NCBI GenBank assembly: GCA_943704425.1
Contig: CALSCP010001728.1
Coordinates: 1 to 40,754, forward strand
Direction of reading: 5' to 3'
Length of the DNA stretch: 40,754 bases
Source: Ministeria vibrans ATCC 50519
Taxonomy: Eukaryota > Opisthokonta > Filasterea
This document shows positions 1 to 13,631 of this stretch, piece after piece. The notes beneath the pieces were generated by a model. The model did not search any database. It was not told the origin of the DNA and was given only the letters and a program-made list of their open reading frames with translations. Position numbers and translations under genes: made by a program. The first letter of the stretch is position 1, and every line of letters starts with the position of its first letter.

Positions 1-1
1 A

Positions 2-95
<94 letters not shown>
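1..95. repeat. (ATT)n microsatellite at window edge
   Basis: A nearly perfect ATT trinucleotide tract opens the window and passes into degenerate AT-rich sequence up to the splice acceptor at 164-165. It lies in an intron of the M1 aminopeptidase gene, whose earlier exons are outside the window. Confidence 0.95.
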
Positions 96-97
<2 letters not shown>

Positions 98-165
98 ATT
101 ACAATAATATTAAATTATTATAATAATTATTATAACAATAATATTAATTTTTATTATTATTATAG

Positions 166-2630
166 ACAAAACTGCGGCAGATGTGATTGTGCGTGTGTAC
201 ACGCAAATCGGAGTGAAGGAGTCGGGCAAATTTGCCTTGCAGATGGCCACGCGAACACTCGACTATTTTGCCGACTACTTTGCCATTGTAAGTGCGAGAG
301 AAAGAGAAAGGGTGTTTTGTGCACCAATCTGACGCTTCTTTTTTAGCCGTACCCCTTGAAGAAGCTTGATCTTATTGCGATTCCTGACTTTGCGGCGGGC
401 GCCATGGAAAACTGGGGGTAACACATACACGAAGCACATATACAATCGTCTTTTCACTGCTCTCTTTTTTCAGTCTTGTGACATACCGCAATGTGATGCT
501 GCTGTTCAACGAGGCCACCACCCCGCTGAGCCTCAAGCAGCGCATTGCCTATGTCATTGCTCATGAACTTGCGCATCAGTGGTTTGGCAATCTGTGCACC
601 ATGGAGTGGTACGACTCTCACACTACTTGCTGAACATTTTAATTCTGATTTACGATGGTTCTTTTTTTTTTGTAGGTGGGTAAGTTCACATTCTCTCGTT
701 TCTCTTTGTTATGGTTTTATTTTCTTAATATCTCTTGCTTTCTCTTCCTTTCTTTTTTACTCTGTAAGACCGACCTGTGGCTCAATGAAGGTACGCTGAT
801 TCATTTCGTTCCTTTGCACTCATCCCTTTCCTATTGTTATTTTTCTTCTCTTCATCAAGGCTTTGCGACGTACGCTGGCTGGATGGCCGTCGAAGACGCC
901 TACCCCAAGTGGAAGGTCTTTGACCAGTTTGTGTCCTCCGAAATGTTCCGAGGATTCCAACTTGATGGACTGGTGTCGTCGCATCCCATTGAGGTTGAGG
1001 TCGCTAATTCGGCGCAGGTGGACGAGATCTTCGATGCCATTTCCTACTGCAAGGGCGCCTGCATCATCCGACAACTGGTGAGCTACATGGGCGAGGCGGC
1101 CTTCCAGACGGGAATGCGTGCGTACCTGAAGAAGCATGCTTTTGCCAATGCCAAGACAGCCGACCTGTGGGCGGCGCTGGGTGAAGCCTCCAAACTACCC
1201 ATTGCGGATATGATGGAGGTGTGGACCAAAACGACGGGTTACCCGGTAGTGTCGGTGAGCAGTGGTGCCAAGGATAATGACAACGACGATGGCTCGTTGG
1301 CACTTACACAACGTCGCTTCCTCTCGACGGGACCCCTTGCGGCCGACGCCGACTCGCCTGTTTGGTGTGTGCCTCTGCGCATGCGCGCCGATGGTACCCA
1401 GCCCGGCACGGAGCTCTTTGAGAGTGCCGCCGAAACCATTGTGCGACCAGCCAAGGCCTGGCTCAAGCTCAATGCCGACCAGTCGGCCTTCTACCGCGTC
1501 CACTACGACACCACCATGCGCTTCCGTCTTGTGGACGAGCTGCGCAAGCGTGGCGACTCAGCGACCCTCTCCGTGTCGGACCGTCTGGGCCTCATCAACG
1601 ATGCCTTTGTACTTGCCACCGCTGGCTACGCGTCCACCACGGATTTCCTCCAGCTCCTGTCGGCGTACCGTGGCGAGCGCGAGTACGTCGTGTGTGCCGA
1701 GATTGTCTCGTCGCTGTCGTCGTTGTCGTTTCTCTGGTCCGGCGAAGAGCAGCTCATCAAGGACCGCATTGGCGAGCTGTCCATGTCCATTGTGGAAGGA
1801 CGCGCCCTGCAGCTCGGCTGGGAGGTCAAGGCCGGCGAGAGCCATCTTGACGCGCTGCTGCGTCCCATTGTGGTCAACAAGGCGGGGGTACTGGGCCACA
1901 AGAAGATTGTTGCGGAGGGAAAGGAGCGCTTTGCGCGCTTCTGTGCTGGTGACGCTGACGCGCTTCACCCGGACATGCGCGCGGCAGCGTATCGCATTGC
2001 GTTGCGCACGGGTGGCGCCGACGAACTGGATGCGCTGTTCAAGGTGTACCGGGAGGCAAGCACATTCGATGCCAAGGTGGTCGTGCTGAGTGCGCTGGGT
2101 GCGACGCTCGACCCGCTTCTCGCCCGTCGTGTGCTTGACTTTGCCCTTTCCGACGAAGTACGTGCCCAGGACGTTACTTATCCTATTGCTTCGTGCGCCG
2201 CCAATCCTGCTCTCTCCAGGCTCACCTGGGACTTTGTCAAGGTAAACACATTCGGCATGCTGTATGATCTCTTTTAAGTGTCTTTTGTGTATGTTGTGTA
2301 GGAGAAATGGAGTGTGTTCTACGACCGATACTACGATGGTGCGTTCCTGCTGGGACGACTGGTGCAGGCCACCGCAGAGCGACTCATCTCCGAAGAAGCG
2401 GCTCTCGAAGTGGAGGTAACAAGAGAAAGAAGAAGAATAAAAAAAGAAGAAGTACTAAATGCTTGGACTTGGGTGTTGCTCTCTAGGCTTTTTTCAAGGA
2501 GCATCCTGCGCCGGCCATTGATCGTCCCATCCGTCAGTCGATCGAACGCATTCGTGCTCAGGCACAATGGCTGTCACGTGATCGTGAGAGTGTCAACGAG
2601 TGGCTGCGCACAAGTCAGTGGCTCATGTGA
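166..2630 (+). CDS. M1 family zinc aminopeptidase (puromycin-sensitive type), 5' partial
   Basis: Zinc metallopeptidase that removes N-terminal residues from peptides; this type is usually cytosolic. Exons: 166-287, 347-417, 474-608, 676-679, 769-790, 860-2241, 2302-2415, 2487-2630. All phases agree and give 663 residues to the TGA. Visible motifs, numbered within the partial protein: the GAMEN substrate-binding motif (58-62), the HELAH zinc site (94-98) with the third ligand Glu in WLNEGFA (117), and the SYxKG segment carrying the transition-state tyrosine. The ERAP-like C-terminal helical domain follows. The N-terminal domain lies upstream of the window. The exon at 676-679 is only four bases (GTGG) and is needed to restore MEWWTDLWLNE. 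Neither a signal peptide nor a membrane anchor can be judged because the 5' end is missing. The next gene starts 166 bp downstream on the same strand. Confidence 0.95.
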
Positions 2631-2796
2631 GAAAATGAAGAATTTTGAGTTTGAGTTTGAACTTTGATCGGATCTTTACAATATTTTTACAATTTTTTGA
2701 CTGTGTACAAGCGTCAGTGGGCGTCTCGCAAGAGTTGTGACACAACTCTGTATCTTACCTATTGGCTGTTCCTGTGATTGTGAGGTTCCTATCCCT

Positions 2797-5754
2797 ATGC
2801 TAGTGTTGATTGGCGCTGCTCTCGCCGTCCTTTCACAGAGTGCCAACGGTTTGACCGATACTCTCAATCTTGCACTTGTCACGTGTGGAAGAGACACGCC
2901 ATTCTTCCAACAATGGAATGTAACACATGACCAATGGGACGAGATTCAGGTGAGCAGTTGAGAAGTTGCGCCTTGTCTGTTTCGCGGTTTGTTTGTTGAC
3001 AAAGTAACTCATTTGTTTGTAGTTGGTGACTCCATCAGCGCACCCCAAGTGCATGGACATTGATGGGTATGGCCAGGACGTGGGAAACCCCGTGTGGGCG
3101 TACCCGTGTTCGCAGTCGGCGCAAGGGAACGAGCAGTTCACCTTTGATGGTCGGCTGTTGGCGAGCAAGAGTGCCAGGGGAATGTGCGTGGGCGTCATCT
3201 TCACCGTCGAGTGGGCACCCGTTGTGCTGGTGCCGTGCAGCGAGTCCAAGGGCTTTGCCAACTTGACCCTCGATTCGCATGGACGCTTCGTGTCCGCCGT
3301 CAACTCCTCTCTGTGTCTCACAGGCTCAGCTCTGAGTGGTGAGACCTGCCAGTCCGCCTCACTTGCTCACTTGCCCTACTGTAACTCGTCGCTGCCCATT
3401 TCGGAGCGTGTTGAAGACCTCACACGGCGTGCGTCGGCCATCGAGAAGATTGGCATGCTCTCGTATCAGAACCCGGGCATTCCGCGCCTGGGTGTGCCCG
3501 TCAATGGCTATGGCGAGTGCCTTCACGGCGTGCGCTGCTCGTGTGGCACTCCTTCATCGTTAGCCAGCACCGGCTGCCCCACCTCCTTTCCCTGCGCCCT
3601 GCTCACCTCAGCGAGCTTCAACCGCACCCTCTTCTCAGCCATTGGTCAGACGGTGAGCACGGAGGCGCGTGCCCTCCACAACCAAGGACTTGTCGGTCTC
3701 AACCTATGGGCACCTGACGTCAAGTACGAACCCCAATAATAATTATTTTGTTCTCCGACGTGCTCCTATTGACCTTTGGATTTTTCTCTTACCAAGCGAG
3801 TTTCGCGACCCTCGGTGGGGTCGAGGCCAAGAGGTCCCCGGCGAAGACCCACATCTAAGCAGCGTGTACGCATACCACTATGTGCGTGCGCTGCAGGAAG
3901 GAGACGACCCGCGCTACTACAAAGTCATTTCCACTTGCAAAGTACCATAATAATAGAGATATTATAGAGAATAGATAGCTGTTATTAATTATTATTAATA
4001 TTGTTATACTACTATACTACTGTTTATATATTTTTATTATTATTGTTTTTTGTTGTTGTTGAGGGAAGCCAAGGGAATAGCAGGGTTTTTTGTCAACTCA
4101 CTTCTCGTACGTTACAGCATTTTAGTGCGTATGATCTGGAGAGCGACGGGAAGGTGAGTCGTCACAGCTACAATGCGATTGTGCCGTTTGACGACCTTGT
4201 GGACTACTACTGGCCGTCGTTTCAGTCGTGTGTGCAGGAGGCACACGCAGGCTCTATCATGTGCTCGTACAATGCGATCAATGGGACTCCGTCGTGTGCC
4301 AATGCACACTATAACAATGGCATTGTGCGGGCCGAATGGGCCTTTGACGGGTTCTTTGTGAGCGACTGCAATGCCATTTCCAACTTTCTTCCGGCCAATC
4401 ACAACTACAGCGCGACCCCCGACGATGCAGTGCGCGATGGGCTCCGGGGCGGCTGTGACGTTGACTGTGGCAACATATACACGACGAGCGGGCCGAATGC
4501 CTTCCTCAAGGGCACCATTGACTTGCATGACGTCGACCTGGCCTTTGGACGCGTCGCCCACCACATGATTCGTCTGGGCGCACTCGATAATCCTGCAGAC
4601 CAGCCGTACACGCGACTCACGGCGGCCGACGTGGACACGCCCGAGGGTCGCGCTCTGGCACTGTCTGCGGCAGAACAGAGCATTGTGCTGCTGCAGAACC
4701 ACAACGAATTGCTGCCGCTGTTGTCCAGCGCACGACTGGCGGTCATTGGACCGCAGGCCAACGCCACGCAGACTCTCCTCTCCAACTACCATGGGAGCAA
4801 CACGCTTGTCGACTCGCACTCGGTGTTGCAGGCGCTTCAGGCACGTCGAGTGCCTCTGACGTACGAGCCGGCGCTGAGTAGCGTCACTGACACTAACACA
4901 ACTGGCATTGCGGCGGCTGCTCGCGCTGCAGCGCAGGCTGACGTCGCTCTGGTTCTCATTGGACTCGACCAATCGTGTGAGCGCGAGAGCAAAGACCGTG
5001 GGTCGCTTGAGCTGCCGGGTGCACAGCTGCAATTGGTACAGGCAGTCCTTTCAGCCAACCCTAAGACAGTGGTGGTGCTCATCAACGGGGGAGTTGTCGA
5101 TGCGACCTGGCTCAAGCCCAATGTGCCCGCCATCGTTGAGGCATTCTATCCGGGCGAGATGGGCGGCGATGCGATCGCTAATGTGCTCTTTGGCGATGTA
5201 AATCCCAGCGGCCGTCTGCCTGTGACCTACTACACTAATGCAATCACGCAGCGCGACAAGAGCAACATGGACCTGGCTTCCGACGGCGGCATCACCTACA
5301 TGTACTACGACGGTCCCGTCTCCTGGCCCTTTGGCTTTGGTCTTAGCTACACTACTTTTGCCTATGAGCCTGTAAAAGTGGTACGCAATCATCTGAGTGT
5401 GCAGAAAACCTATATAAAAAATTGATTTAGCCGCAACGCGTTTTGGCACGACCTTCCGACGACATTGTCTTCCGTGTACGTGTGACCAACACTGGAAATC
5501 GCACCGGGGCGACGTCTGTGCTTGGATTTGCCACTCCGCCTCAGCAGCGACGCTTGCCCACCGATCGTGTCGCGCCGAAGAAGAAGCTGTTTGCCTTTGA
5601 GCGCACACCCGACTTAGCACCGGGAGAGGCAATTGAGATTGACCTTGCTGCTTCACCCGCCGTCTTCACGCGCGCACACCAGTACACCCCCGGCACCTAC
5701 CTCTTTCGCCTTGCCGACGTCGATGAGCCTATTGCTGTTCTTCAGATGGTTTAG
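2797..5754 (+). CDS. Secreted GH3 beta-xylosidase/alpha-arabinofuranosidase-like enzyme with N-terminal ricin-type lectin module
   Basis: Probable secreted hydrolase of xylo- or arabino-oligosaccharides. Exons 2797-2949, 3023-3723, 3797-3941, 4118-5380 and 5431-5754 give 861 residues. The ATG at 2797 is chosen because a signal peptide follows it ([18 protein letters not shown]). Residues about 25-165 look like a ricin-B beta-trefoil ([20 protein letters not shown], then SLCLTG). This is a carbohydrate-binding module, not a toxin. The GH3 domain follows: [16 protein letters not shown], then [17 protein letters not shown], then FFVSDCNAI with the likely nucleophile Asp at about 416. [16 protein letters not shown] probably holds the acid/base Glu. 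The last exon encodes a C-terminal fibronectin-III-like domain. These signatures resemble plant and fungal BXL enzymes. The end of exon 4 could also be at 5371 (in-phase alternative). The exact substrate cannot be read from sequence. Confidence 0.92.
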
Positions 5755-5774
5755 TCAAGAAATGGAAATCTAAC

Positions 5775-5780
5775 AATAAA
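5775..5780 (+). terminator. Candidate polyadenylation signal for the GH3 gene
   Basis: AATAAA occurs 20 bases after the GH3 stop codon, in the 136-bp spacer before the next gene on the same strand. Position and sequence fit a poly(A) signal, but no transcript evidence is available. Confidence 0.45.
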
Positions 5781-5890
5781 TAATCATAAAAGAAACATAC
5801 GTTTGTGTTTGTATTTTGCAGAGCAAATAAGAAAAACTCAAAAAAGACCAAAGACGAATAATATTAGTTTCTTTTTCTTTTCTAATCTCC

Positions 5891-7376
5891 ATGGACGACC
5901 TCCTGGTGAGAACGCGACAACCGGACGTCACCACATCAAGTGACTTGGCCGCTGCCGTGGAGGCGCTTGCTGGTCGAAGCGCCTGGTTGGCTCTGAATGA
6001 TCCGAATGTCCAACGACGCATTTCACTCTTTCGGCTGGCACGCAACTGTGCTGTGACGCCGTCGTCGACGCTGAATGATCCAGCCGTGCCTGACATTGCC
6101 TGGGAACTGGTGTCGCGGGGGTTTCTCAACGCAGCAAGGTGAGCAAGCCAAGAGCAATGCCGCCACTTACGTTTCCCGCCGCAGATGTACACTCCAGTCG
6201 ACGTTGTGTGACCCCGTTGTACAGCGGGCTGCCGCGCAATTTGTAGCCAATGCTGCTGCCGCAAGTATGGCCGTCCGAGCGCTGGTGTGGAACACGTTCC
6301 ATCCCGATTTGTTCTACGCGTTGCTGTCGCCCTGCGCATCCCGCTCCATCGACCTCCTGGCCGAAGCCGTTCTGGCTACGCTGAACTCCTGTCTCTGTCT
6401 TGAATCACGCCATCTCAGGCTAGCTCTCTCTCCACCACTGGCACGCGCCTGTGTTGCGCTTCTTCCCAGCATTGGCGACCGTGCTTACGAGTTTGCCATG
6501 ATGATCATTGTCAAACTACTCAACGCCGGTGTCCTGCTCGAAGCCTTTGCCTCGGACCACGCCTACCATCTTGCCTTGCTTCACTTTATTGACGAGGCTG
6601 TGACCAGGTGAGAGCGTCGGAAAGCGATATATATGTATATATATATAAATTTTACAACTCAATTTATGCGCAGATGTGAATTTGTGCGCGTCTCCGAGCG
6701 CCAGTGGTCGTTTGAGCTGCACCAGGACCCATCTTTGCCGTTGGTGGTGTCGGCAGCAGACCTCGCGCGACTAGTCAACTTTCTGAAACGTATCCGTGTG
6801 GAAGATTTGTTTGCAAGGAGTGAAGGAGAGGAGGAGTGTCGGGACACGCAACTGGATCGTGTGCAGCTTGTCGTGCGACTGCTAGGGACACTGTGTGAGA
6901 AGGACACAGGTCGCGGTGCGAGTGACTCTGCTCCTTGTGTGAGTGATATTGTAGGACCTTTGGGCATGATTGAGTGGTGTGCGAGTGCTCTTGAGTCCCT
7001 CAAGCATGTGCAGCCAGTGCAACAACGGTTCGCCACGAACGCCGACGAGACTGTTACTGCCGAAACAGGTCTCAAGGGCGCACTGGTGCGTCTCATTGGC
7101 AATGCCGCGTACCGACACAACGCAAACCAACTGTGCGCTCTCGATTGCGGCGCAGTGGCGCTCATCCTTGCGCACACCACAGTTGACGAGACGTCACCCT
7201 TTGTGCGCGAGTGGGCTCTGCTCTCCATTCGCAATCTGTGCGAAGGCAATACCAACGTACAGTCGTTCATTGCACAACTTGAGAAACGCTCACCCGCCGA
7301 AAATGAAGCGCTGCGCTCAATGGGAGTTGAAGCGGAGTTTGATGCAGACGGAAAGCTCCACTTGAAAAAGCAATGA
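5891..7376 (+). CDS. ATXN10: Ataxin-10-like armadillo/HEAT repeat protein
   Basis: Exons 5891-6138, 6185-6607 and 6674-7376 give a complete protein of 457 residues. The C-terminal third carries the ataxin-10 domain pattern, with LKGALVRLIGNAAYRHNANQ followed by VREWALLSIRNLCEGN. The N-terminal part is alpha-helical and Leu/Ala-rich, as expected for armadillo-like repeats. The family is implicated in cytokinesis, ciliary biology and cell survival in animals, and as a Cdc24-related factor in fungi. The molecular role here is not shown by the sequence. The ATG at 5891 is the first in frame, and the gene follows the GH3 gene by only 136 bp. Both introns are short (46 and 66 bp) with GTGAG donors. 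Length is close to that of animal ataxin-10 (about 475). Confidence 0.88.
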
Positions 7377-7442
7377 GTCATGTATAATTATCGTTGTAAA
7401 CCCCCTTTTTCGCTGTATTATTTCAAATTTATGGAAACCACA

Positions 7443-7548
7443 CGCACACACACACACACACAGGAAGGAAAATAGAAGGGAAAATAAAAGGGAATAAAGA
7501 GAGAGAACGAAGGTGATAAAAGAGAGAGAGAGAGAAAGAGAGAGAGAG
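7443..7548. repeat. (CA)n and GA-rich low-complexity spacer
   Basis: A short CA run (about 7443-7462) and purine-rich GA runs (about 7497-7548) fill the spacer between the convergent ataxin-10 gene (+) and the isoleucyl-tRNA synthetase gene (-). No ORF or other signal is seen. Confidence 0.8.
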
Positions 7549-7573
7549 ACCTCGCATTCGTTTGGGGAAGGGT

Positions 7574-8378
7574 CTACTCGCGAGCGACCAGTGCAAGCTT
7601 GAGGGTTGTCTGCTTGATGTCGCTGTCGCCTTCGCCCAAGATCACAGCCCCCGCCGGAAGGGCGCTCAAGGGCTGCAGTGCATGACCCTTGTTGGTGTCA
7701 GTCAGCATATCTAAAGAGAAGGAGTGAGTGAGTGAGTGGGGTATGTGTCAGAGAGGATTCGACGTACCAGAGTGAGCTTCGATGACTCGTGCGAGCTGCA
7801 CTGCCTCGTTGTCCAATGCCACCTCAAAGTACACCGACACAAGATCCTTTGCCTTGAGTCCCAACTAAACAAAGGCAACGCTATCAGTCAAAACCCAAAA
7901 AATAGAAAGAGAGTACACAAAAAGATGGCATCATACCGACTTGCGCAGACGCTGAATGCGATTGACAACCTCGCGCGCAATGCCTTCGTCACGCATCTCC
8001 TGCGTCTCCCGGATGTCCAGCAGTAGCAGCACATCGCCCACAATGTGACTGGCAAACGAGTCAGAGTGTGTTGCCGCCAAAAACGGCGAAATCTTCACGT
8101 CCTCCGTCGTGATCACCTGGCCCTCCAGCATCATTGTGCCTCGCGCACAGAACTCCTCCACTGCCTCCGGTCCCATCCTAGTCAGTTACAAAAATAATGA
8201 GTCTGGTGTGTTCGTTTTCTTCTCCAAGGTGTGTGTGTGTTTTATACTCGATGATCTGAGTGTGAACTGCCTTGTACACGTCCTTCATACGCGCTCCAAG
8301 ACGTCGCGAGTCCGGCTGAGCCTTCAGTTGCACGCCGAACCTTGAAAAAAAAAAAAGGTGTCAATATTTCTCTGTTCC

Positions 8379-8476
<98 letters not shown>

Positions 8477-8796
8477 CGTCTGTCTCTCTGTCCGTCTGTC
8501 TCTCTGTCCGTCTGTCTCTCTATGGCTCGTACTGTTCGCGGTCATTGGTCGTCGTGACCTTCTTGACATTAAGCTCTTCACGAATGTACTGCTCAAGCGA
8601 GTCAATGTCGTCGAGTGTCTCCTGATTCGTGTTGATGACAATCACCTCCGCGAGAGGGTACTAACACACAACAGTCAATCCGTCAAAAAGGCACTTTAAA
8701 GGGATTTTTATGTATATGTGCGTGGTGTCTGTGTGGCTCTCTCTCTCTATCACTTTGTTTCTTTCTCCCTCCTCTCTCTCTATCACTTTGTTTCTT

Positions 8797-8827
<31 letters not shown>

Positions 8828-10248
8828 ATCACCTTGTTTCTTTCTCCCTCCTTTCTCTCTCTATCACTTTGTTTCTTTCTCCCTCCTTTCTCTCTCTCTG
8901 ATTATCTATCCCTATGTGTAAGTTTTCTGACGTACCTTAAGACCAATCTGCTTTGACTCACGCAGGTAGCGACCCATGTCGATGACACGCTGCATGGTTG
9001 CGATGCCGCGCTCAATCGACTCATTAGTGTACTCCTTGCGCGCCTGTGGGAGCATCAGGAAATGAACTGAGCGTGTGTCATCGTTCGAGTCAGTCTCCTT
9101 GAGCGACACGCGCAGCTGCTGGTACAGCGTCTCCGAGAGGAATGGCGTGAACGGCGCCAGAATGCACACGGCTGTCAGGAGCACCTCAAAGAGTGCAGCA
9201 ACAGCCACGCGTGAGTCATCAGACGACACGCCTGTTTCGCCCTTGAGACGACGGCGATTCAATCGCACATACCAGTTGGTCAGAAGCGACACAAACTCCA
9301 CCAAACGAGGCATCTAAAAAGAGACGTAACCGATTCACGGTTAATACGTGAGAGTCACATTCTCACTTTGCATGTATTCTTTTTTTCTCTCTATATATAT
9401 AATTATATTATACTATTTAGATAGTATTATCACTTTTTTCTCAGTCTTTCTTTCTCCTCCCTCTTCCCGTCTATGTGCGTGTTTGTACGTACGACTGTGT
9501 AGAGACGATACACCTCCATCTCATTGTGGACAAACTGCACGAGCGTCTGCGTGTACGACAGCATCCACACGTCCATCGTGTTAGTCGACTCGTTCAGCAC
9601 AGTCGGGTCGTGCACAAAAGGAGTCGATTCGGTGTCCTACACGAATAAACAGTTGAACGTCTTTCTCTTTCCCCTCTCTTTGCTGTTGGAATCCAGTCCT
9701 TCTTTCTGCATACGTTGATGCGCTGCACTTGGTCGAGGCACATCTTGCACGCGTTGTACAACGGAATGAACACGTCACGCAGCACTCCCTTGACGCCATT
9801 CTCAGAGAACTTGAGTGACTAGAGACAAAGTCAAATGTGAGCGAATAAACATCACTCATGCAATCATGGAGTTCTTTTTTTTGTCAATAGTTGCTTTGCT
9901 TTACCTCTGCGCGCACCACAGGTGAGTTGATGAGGTACATGCGCACGGCATCGGCACCATACTTGTCGACAAGCAGCATTGGGTCGGGATAGTTCTTCAA
10001 GCGTTTGCTCATCTTGTCGCCCTTTTCGTTGAGCACAATGCCTACACAGAAGTGAGACGACTCTTACAAAGAGAACTAGAGTTTCATATGAGAATGCTTA
10101 CCGTTGACGATGACGTTCTGGAAAGCAGGCTTGTCAAAGAGAATGGTTGACAGCACCATGAGAGTGTAAAACCAGCCGCGGGTCTGGTCAATGCCCTCTG
10201 CAATGAACTGTGCCGGAAAGTGACTCTCAAACGACTATATACCAAAAG

Positions 10249-10286
<38 letters not shown>

Positions 10287-10769
10287 AGAAAAGAACATGA
10301 GACAATCAGTCAAAACTCACGCCCATGTCAAAAAGGAGGTATTGATTTTTCGTGTACCTCTTTGTTCTCAAAAGGGTAGTGAGCCTGTGCATAGGGCATG
10401 GAGCCCGACTCGAACCAGCAGTCAAACACTTCGGAAATGCGACGCAGAGGAGGACCTGACGGGTTGTTCTCGCTGGGGATGGTCAGATCATCGATCGACT
10501 CACGATGCAGATCAGTCACTGCAAGAAGGAACGGTAAAAAGCAAACACACACAGTGAGAGAAAACAATATATGAAGAGAGCGTGAGTAAAAAAGAGTGGT
10601 GTGCATAGTAACGCTGTGAATCAAAAGTGAGTGAGTTGTACCAGTGACACCGGTGCGACGGGAGAGTTCTTCAATTGAACCAATGCAGACAATCTCGGTG
10701 AAGTCCTCGTTGGTCCACAGCGGGATAGGAGTGCCCCAGTAGCGATTGCGGCTCACCGCCTTTACGGAA

Positions 10770-10826
<57 letters not shown>

Positions 10827-11797
10827 ATGAGTGTGCAATTGAACACTCAACAAAATATACTCACCCAGTCCTGAGCACCGACAAGCCAATTGTGGAAGCG
10901 GCCTTCCTTCACAAAGTTGGGCACCCAGTGCGTCTGGTTGTTGTTAGCGACGAGACGGTCCTTGATCTTCTCAACGGCAATGAACCACGACGGGACGGCA
11001 CGATAGAGCAGTGGCGTATCAGACCTATAAATGGGACTCGTCATTCCACGACCAACGCGAAGAGACGCTTTGAGTTTTTTTTTTCAATGTTATTACCGCC
11101 AGCAGTATGGGTACTGATGCTTGATGCTCTCCGTCTTGAGCACACGGTTGCGTTTCTTCAGCGCAATGAGAATCTCCTTGTCGGCCGTCTTGACATAGAC
11201 ACCTTCAAAGTCGGTGACGGGCGCGGTGAAACAGCCCTTGGCGTCGAGTGGGCACACGACTGAGTCGGGTGTGTAGCTGCGCGAGATCACTCCGCCTGCA
11301 AGACACACCCGGTAATCGTCTTCGCCAAAGAATGGTGCGCAGTGCACAACACCCGAGCTATAAAAACACACAAAAAAAAAGTTGAAGAGTCGATTAAGTG
11401 AAAAACAGACGAAACATGACTGTTTTACCCACTGTCATCGGTGACATAACCGTCAGCGAGCACACGGAAGGCACCCGTCTCACGTCGACTCGCATAGTAG
11501 TCGAAAAGTGGCTCATACTCGCGACCCGCCAGATCCGCACCCGTCATGCGTTCAAGAATCTCCCACGGCAGCTCATCCTTGTTGTCGCTCGCTGGAGTCA
11601 CTTCTGTTGGTGTTGCTGCTGCTGCCGTCTCTCCTCCTCCTTCTGCTGCTGCTGCTGCTTCCGCCGCCTTCTCCCTCTTCTTGTTCCCCTTGCGCTTTGA
11701 CGCGGCACCCGCTACAGCAACATTGGCCGACGCTTTGGGCGCACCCTTGCCAAACACATACGGCAGACGGTTCTCCAGACAAATATACTCCTTTCCT
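7574..11797 (-). CDS. IARS1: Cytosolic isoleucyl-tRNA synthetase, 5' exons missing
   Basis: Class I synthetase that charges tRNA-Ile. In gene order the exons are 11797-11429, 11357-11097, 11024-10865, 10759-10642, 10518-10358, 10234-10102, 10041-9905, 9818-9714, 9636-9493, 9313-8936, 8660-8533, 8340-8248, 8177-7937, 7864-7768 and 7710-7574. All 15 join in phase for 886 residues. Visible: editing-domain segments, [32 protein letters not shown], the KMSKR catalytic loop (exon 10041-9905), the anticodon-binding region ([19 protein letters not shown]) and the C-terminal extension typical of the eukaryotic cytosolic form. The first visible exon starts inside the editing (CP1) region, so the Rossmann half with the HIGH motif is absent. 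It should lie above 11797, but that sequence is a (TC)n tract followed by another gene. The first exon also carries a Lys/Ala-rich insert of about 60 residues. Confidence 0.95.
8383..8521. repeat. (CT)n tract followed by a 16-bp tandem repeat
   Basis: A pure CT dinucleotide run (8383-8473) is followed by three copies of a 16-base unit (TGTCCGTCTGTCTCTC, about 8474-8521). It lies inside an isoleucyl-tRNA synthetase intron (8341-8532). The flanking exons still join in frame and in the expected domain order, so nothing coding is lost here. Confidence 0.95.
8744..8899 (-). repeat. Dispersed GA-rich unit (array, minus orientation)
   Basis: Four copies of the motif read on the minus strand as GAAACAAAGTGATAGAGAG (one copy with G for A: CAAGGTGATGG), separated by GGAGGGAGAAA and GA runs, within an isoleucyl-tRNA synthetase intron (8661-8935). 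The same unit recurs in at least six other places in the window. Confidence 0.85.
10249..10285. repeat. A37 homopolymer
   Basis: An uninterrupted A run on the + strand (T run on the coding strand) within the isoleucyl-tRNA synthetase intron 10235-10357. It lies just downstream of that intron's acceptor on the + map and may serve as an extreme polypyrimidine tract. Confidence 0.9.
10771..10825. repeat. A55 homopolymer
   Basis: An uninterrupted run of about 55 A on the + strand, in the isoleucyl-tRNA synthetase intron 10760-10864. On the coding strand it is a T run a few bases before the AAG acceptor. A run this long is also prone to length error in sequencing. Confidence 0.9.
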
Positions 11798-11861
11798 CTA
11801 CTCCACACACAAAGAAAAACACGCCCACAGAAACATATGAGTCACACGCGCTCTCCCTCTC

Positions 11862-11975
<114 letters not shown>

Positions 11976-11990
11976 GCACTCTATCATCAG

Positions 11991-13550
<1,560 letters not shown>

Positions 13551-13631
13551 AAACCACAACACACAACACAACACACACACTAATATTAATACACAGACTC
13601 AACTTTAAATGTAAGCGAAAAAATTGAATTT

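Noticed and set aside
4112-5032. 306-codon minus-strand frame opposite the GH3 gene
   Set aside because: Antisense shadow of a clearly conserved catalytic domain. No recognisable motif.
10771-10825. A55 run as the poly(A) tail of a retrotransposed gene
   Set aside because: It lies inside an intron with no retrocopy sequence, no poly(A) signal and no evident target-site duplication nearby.
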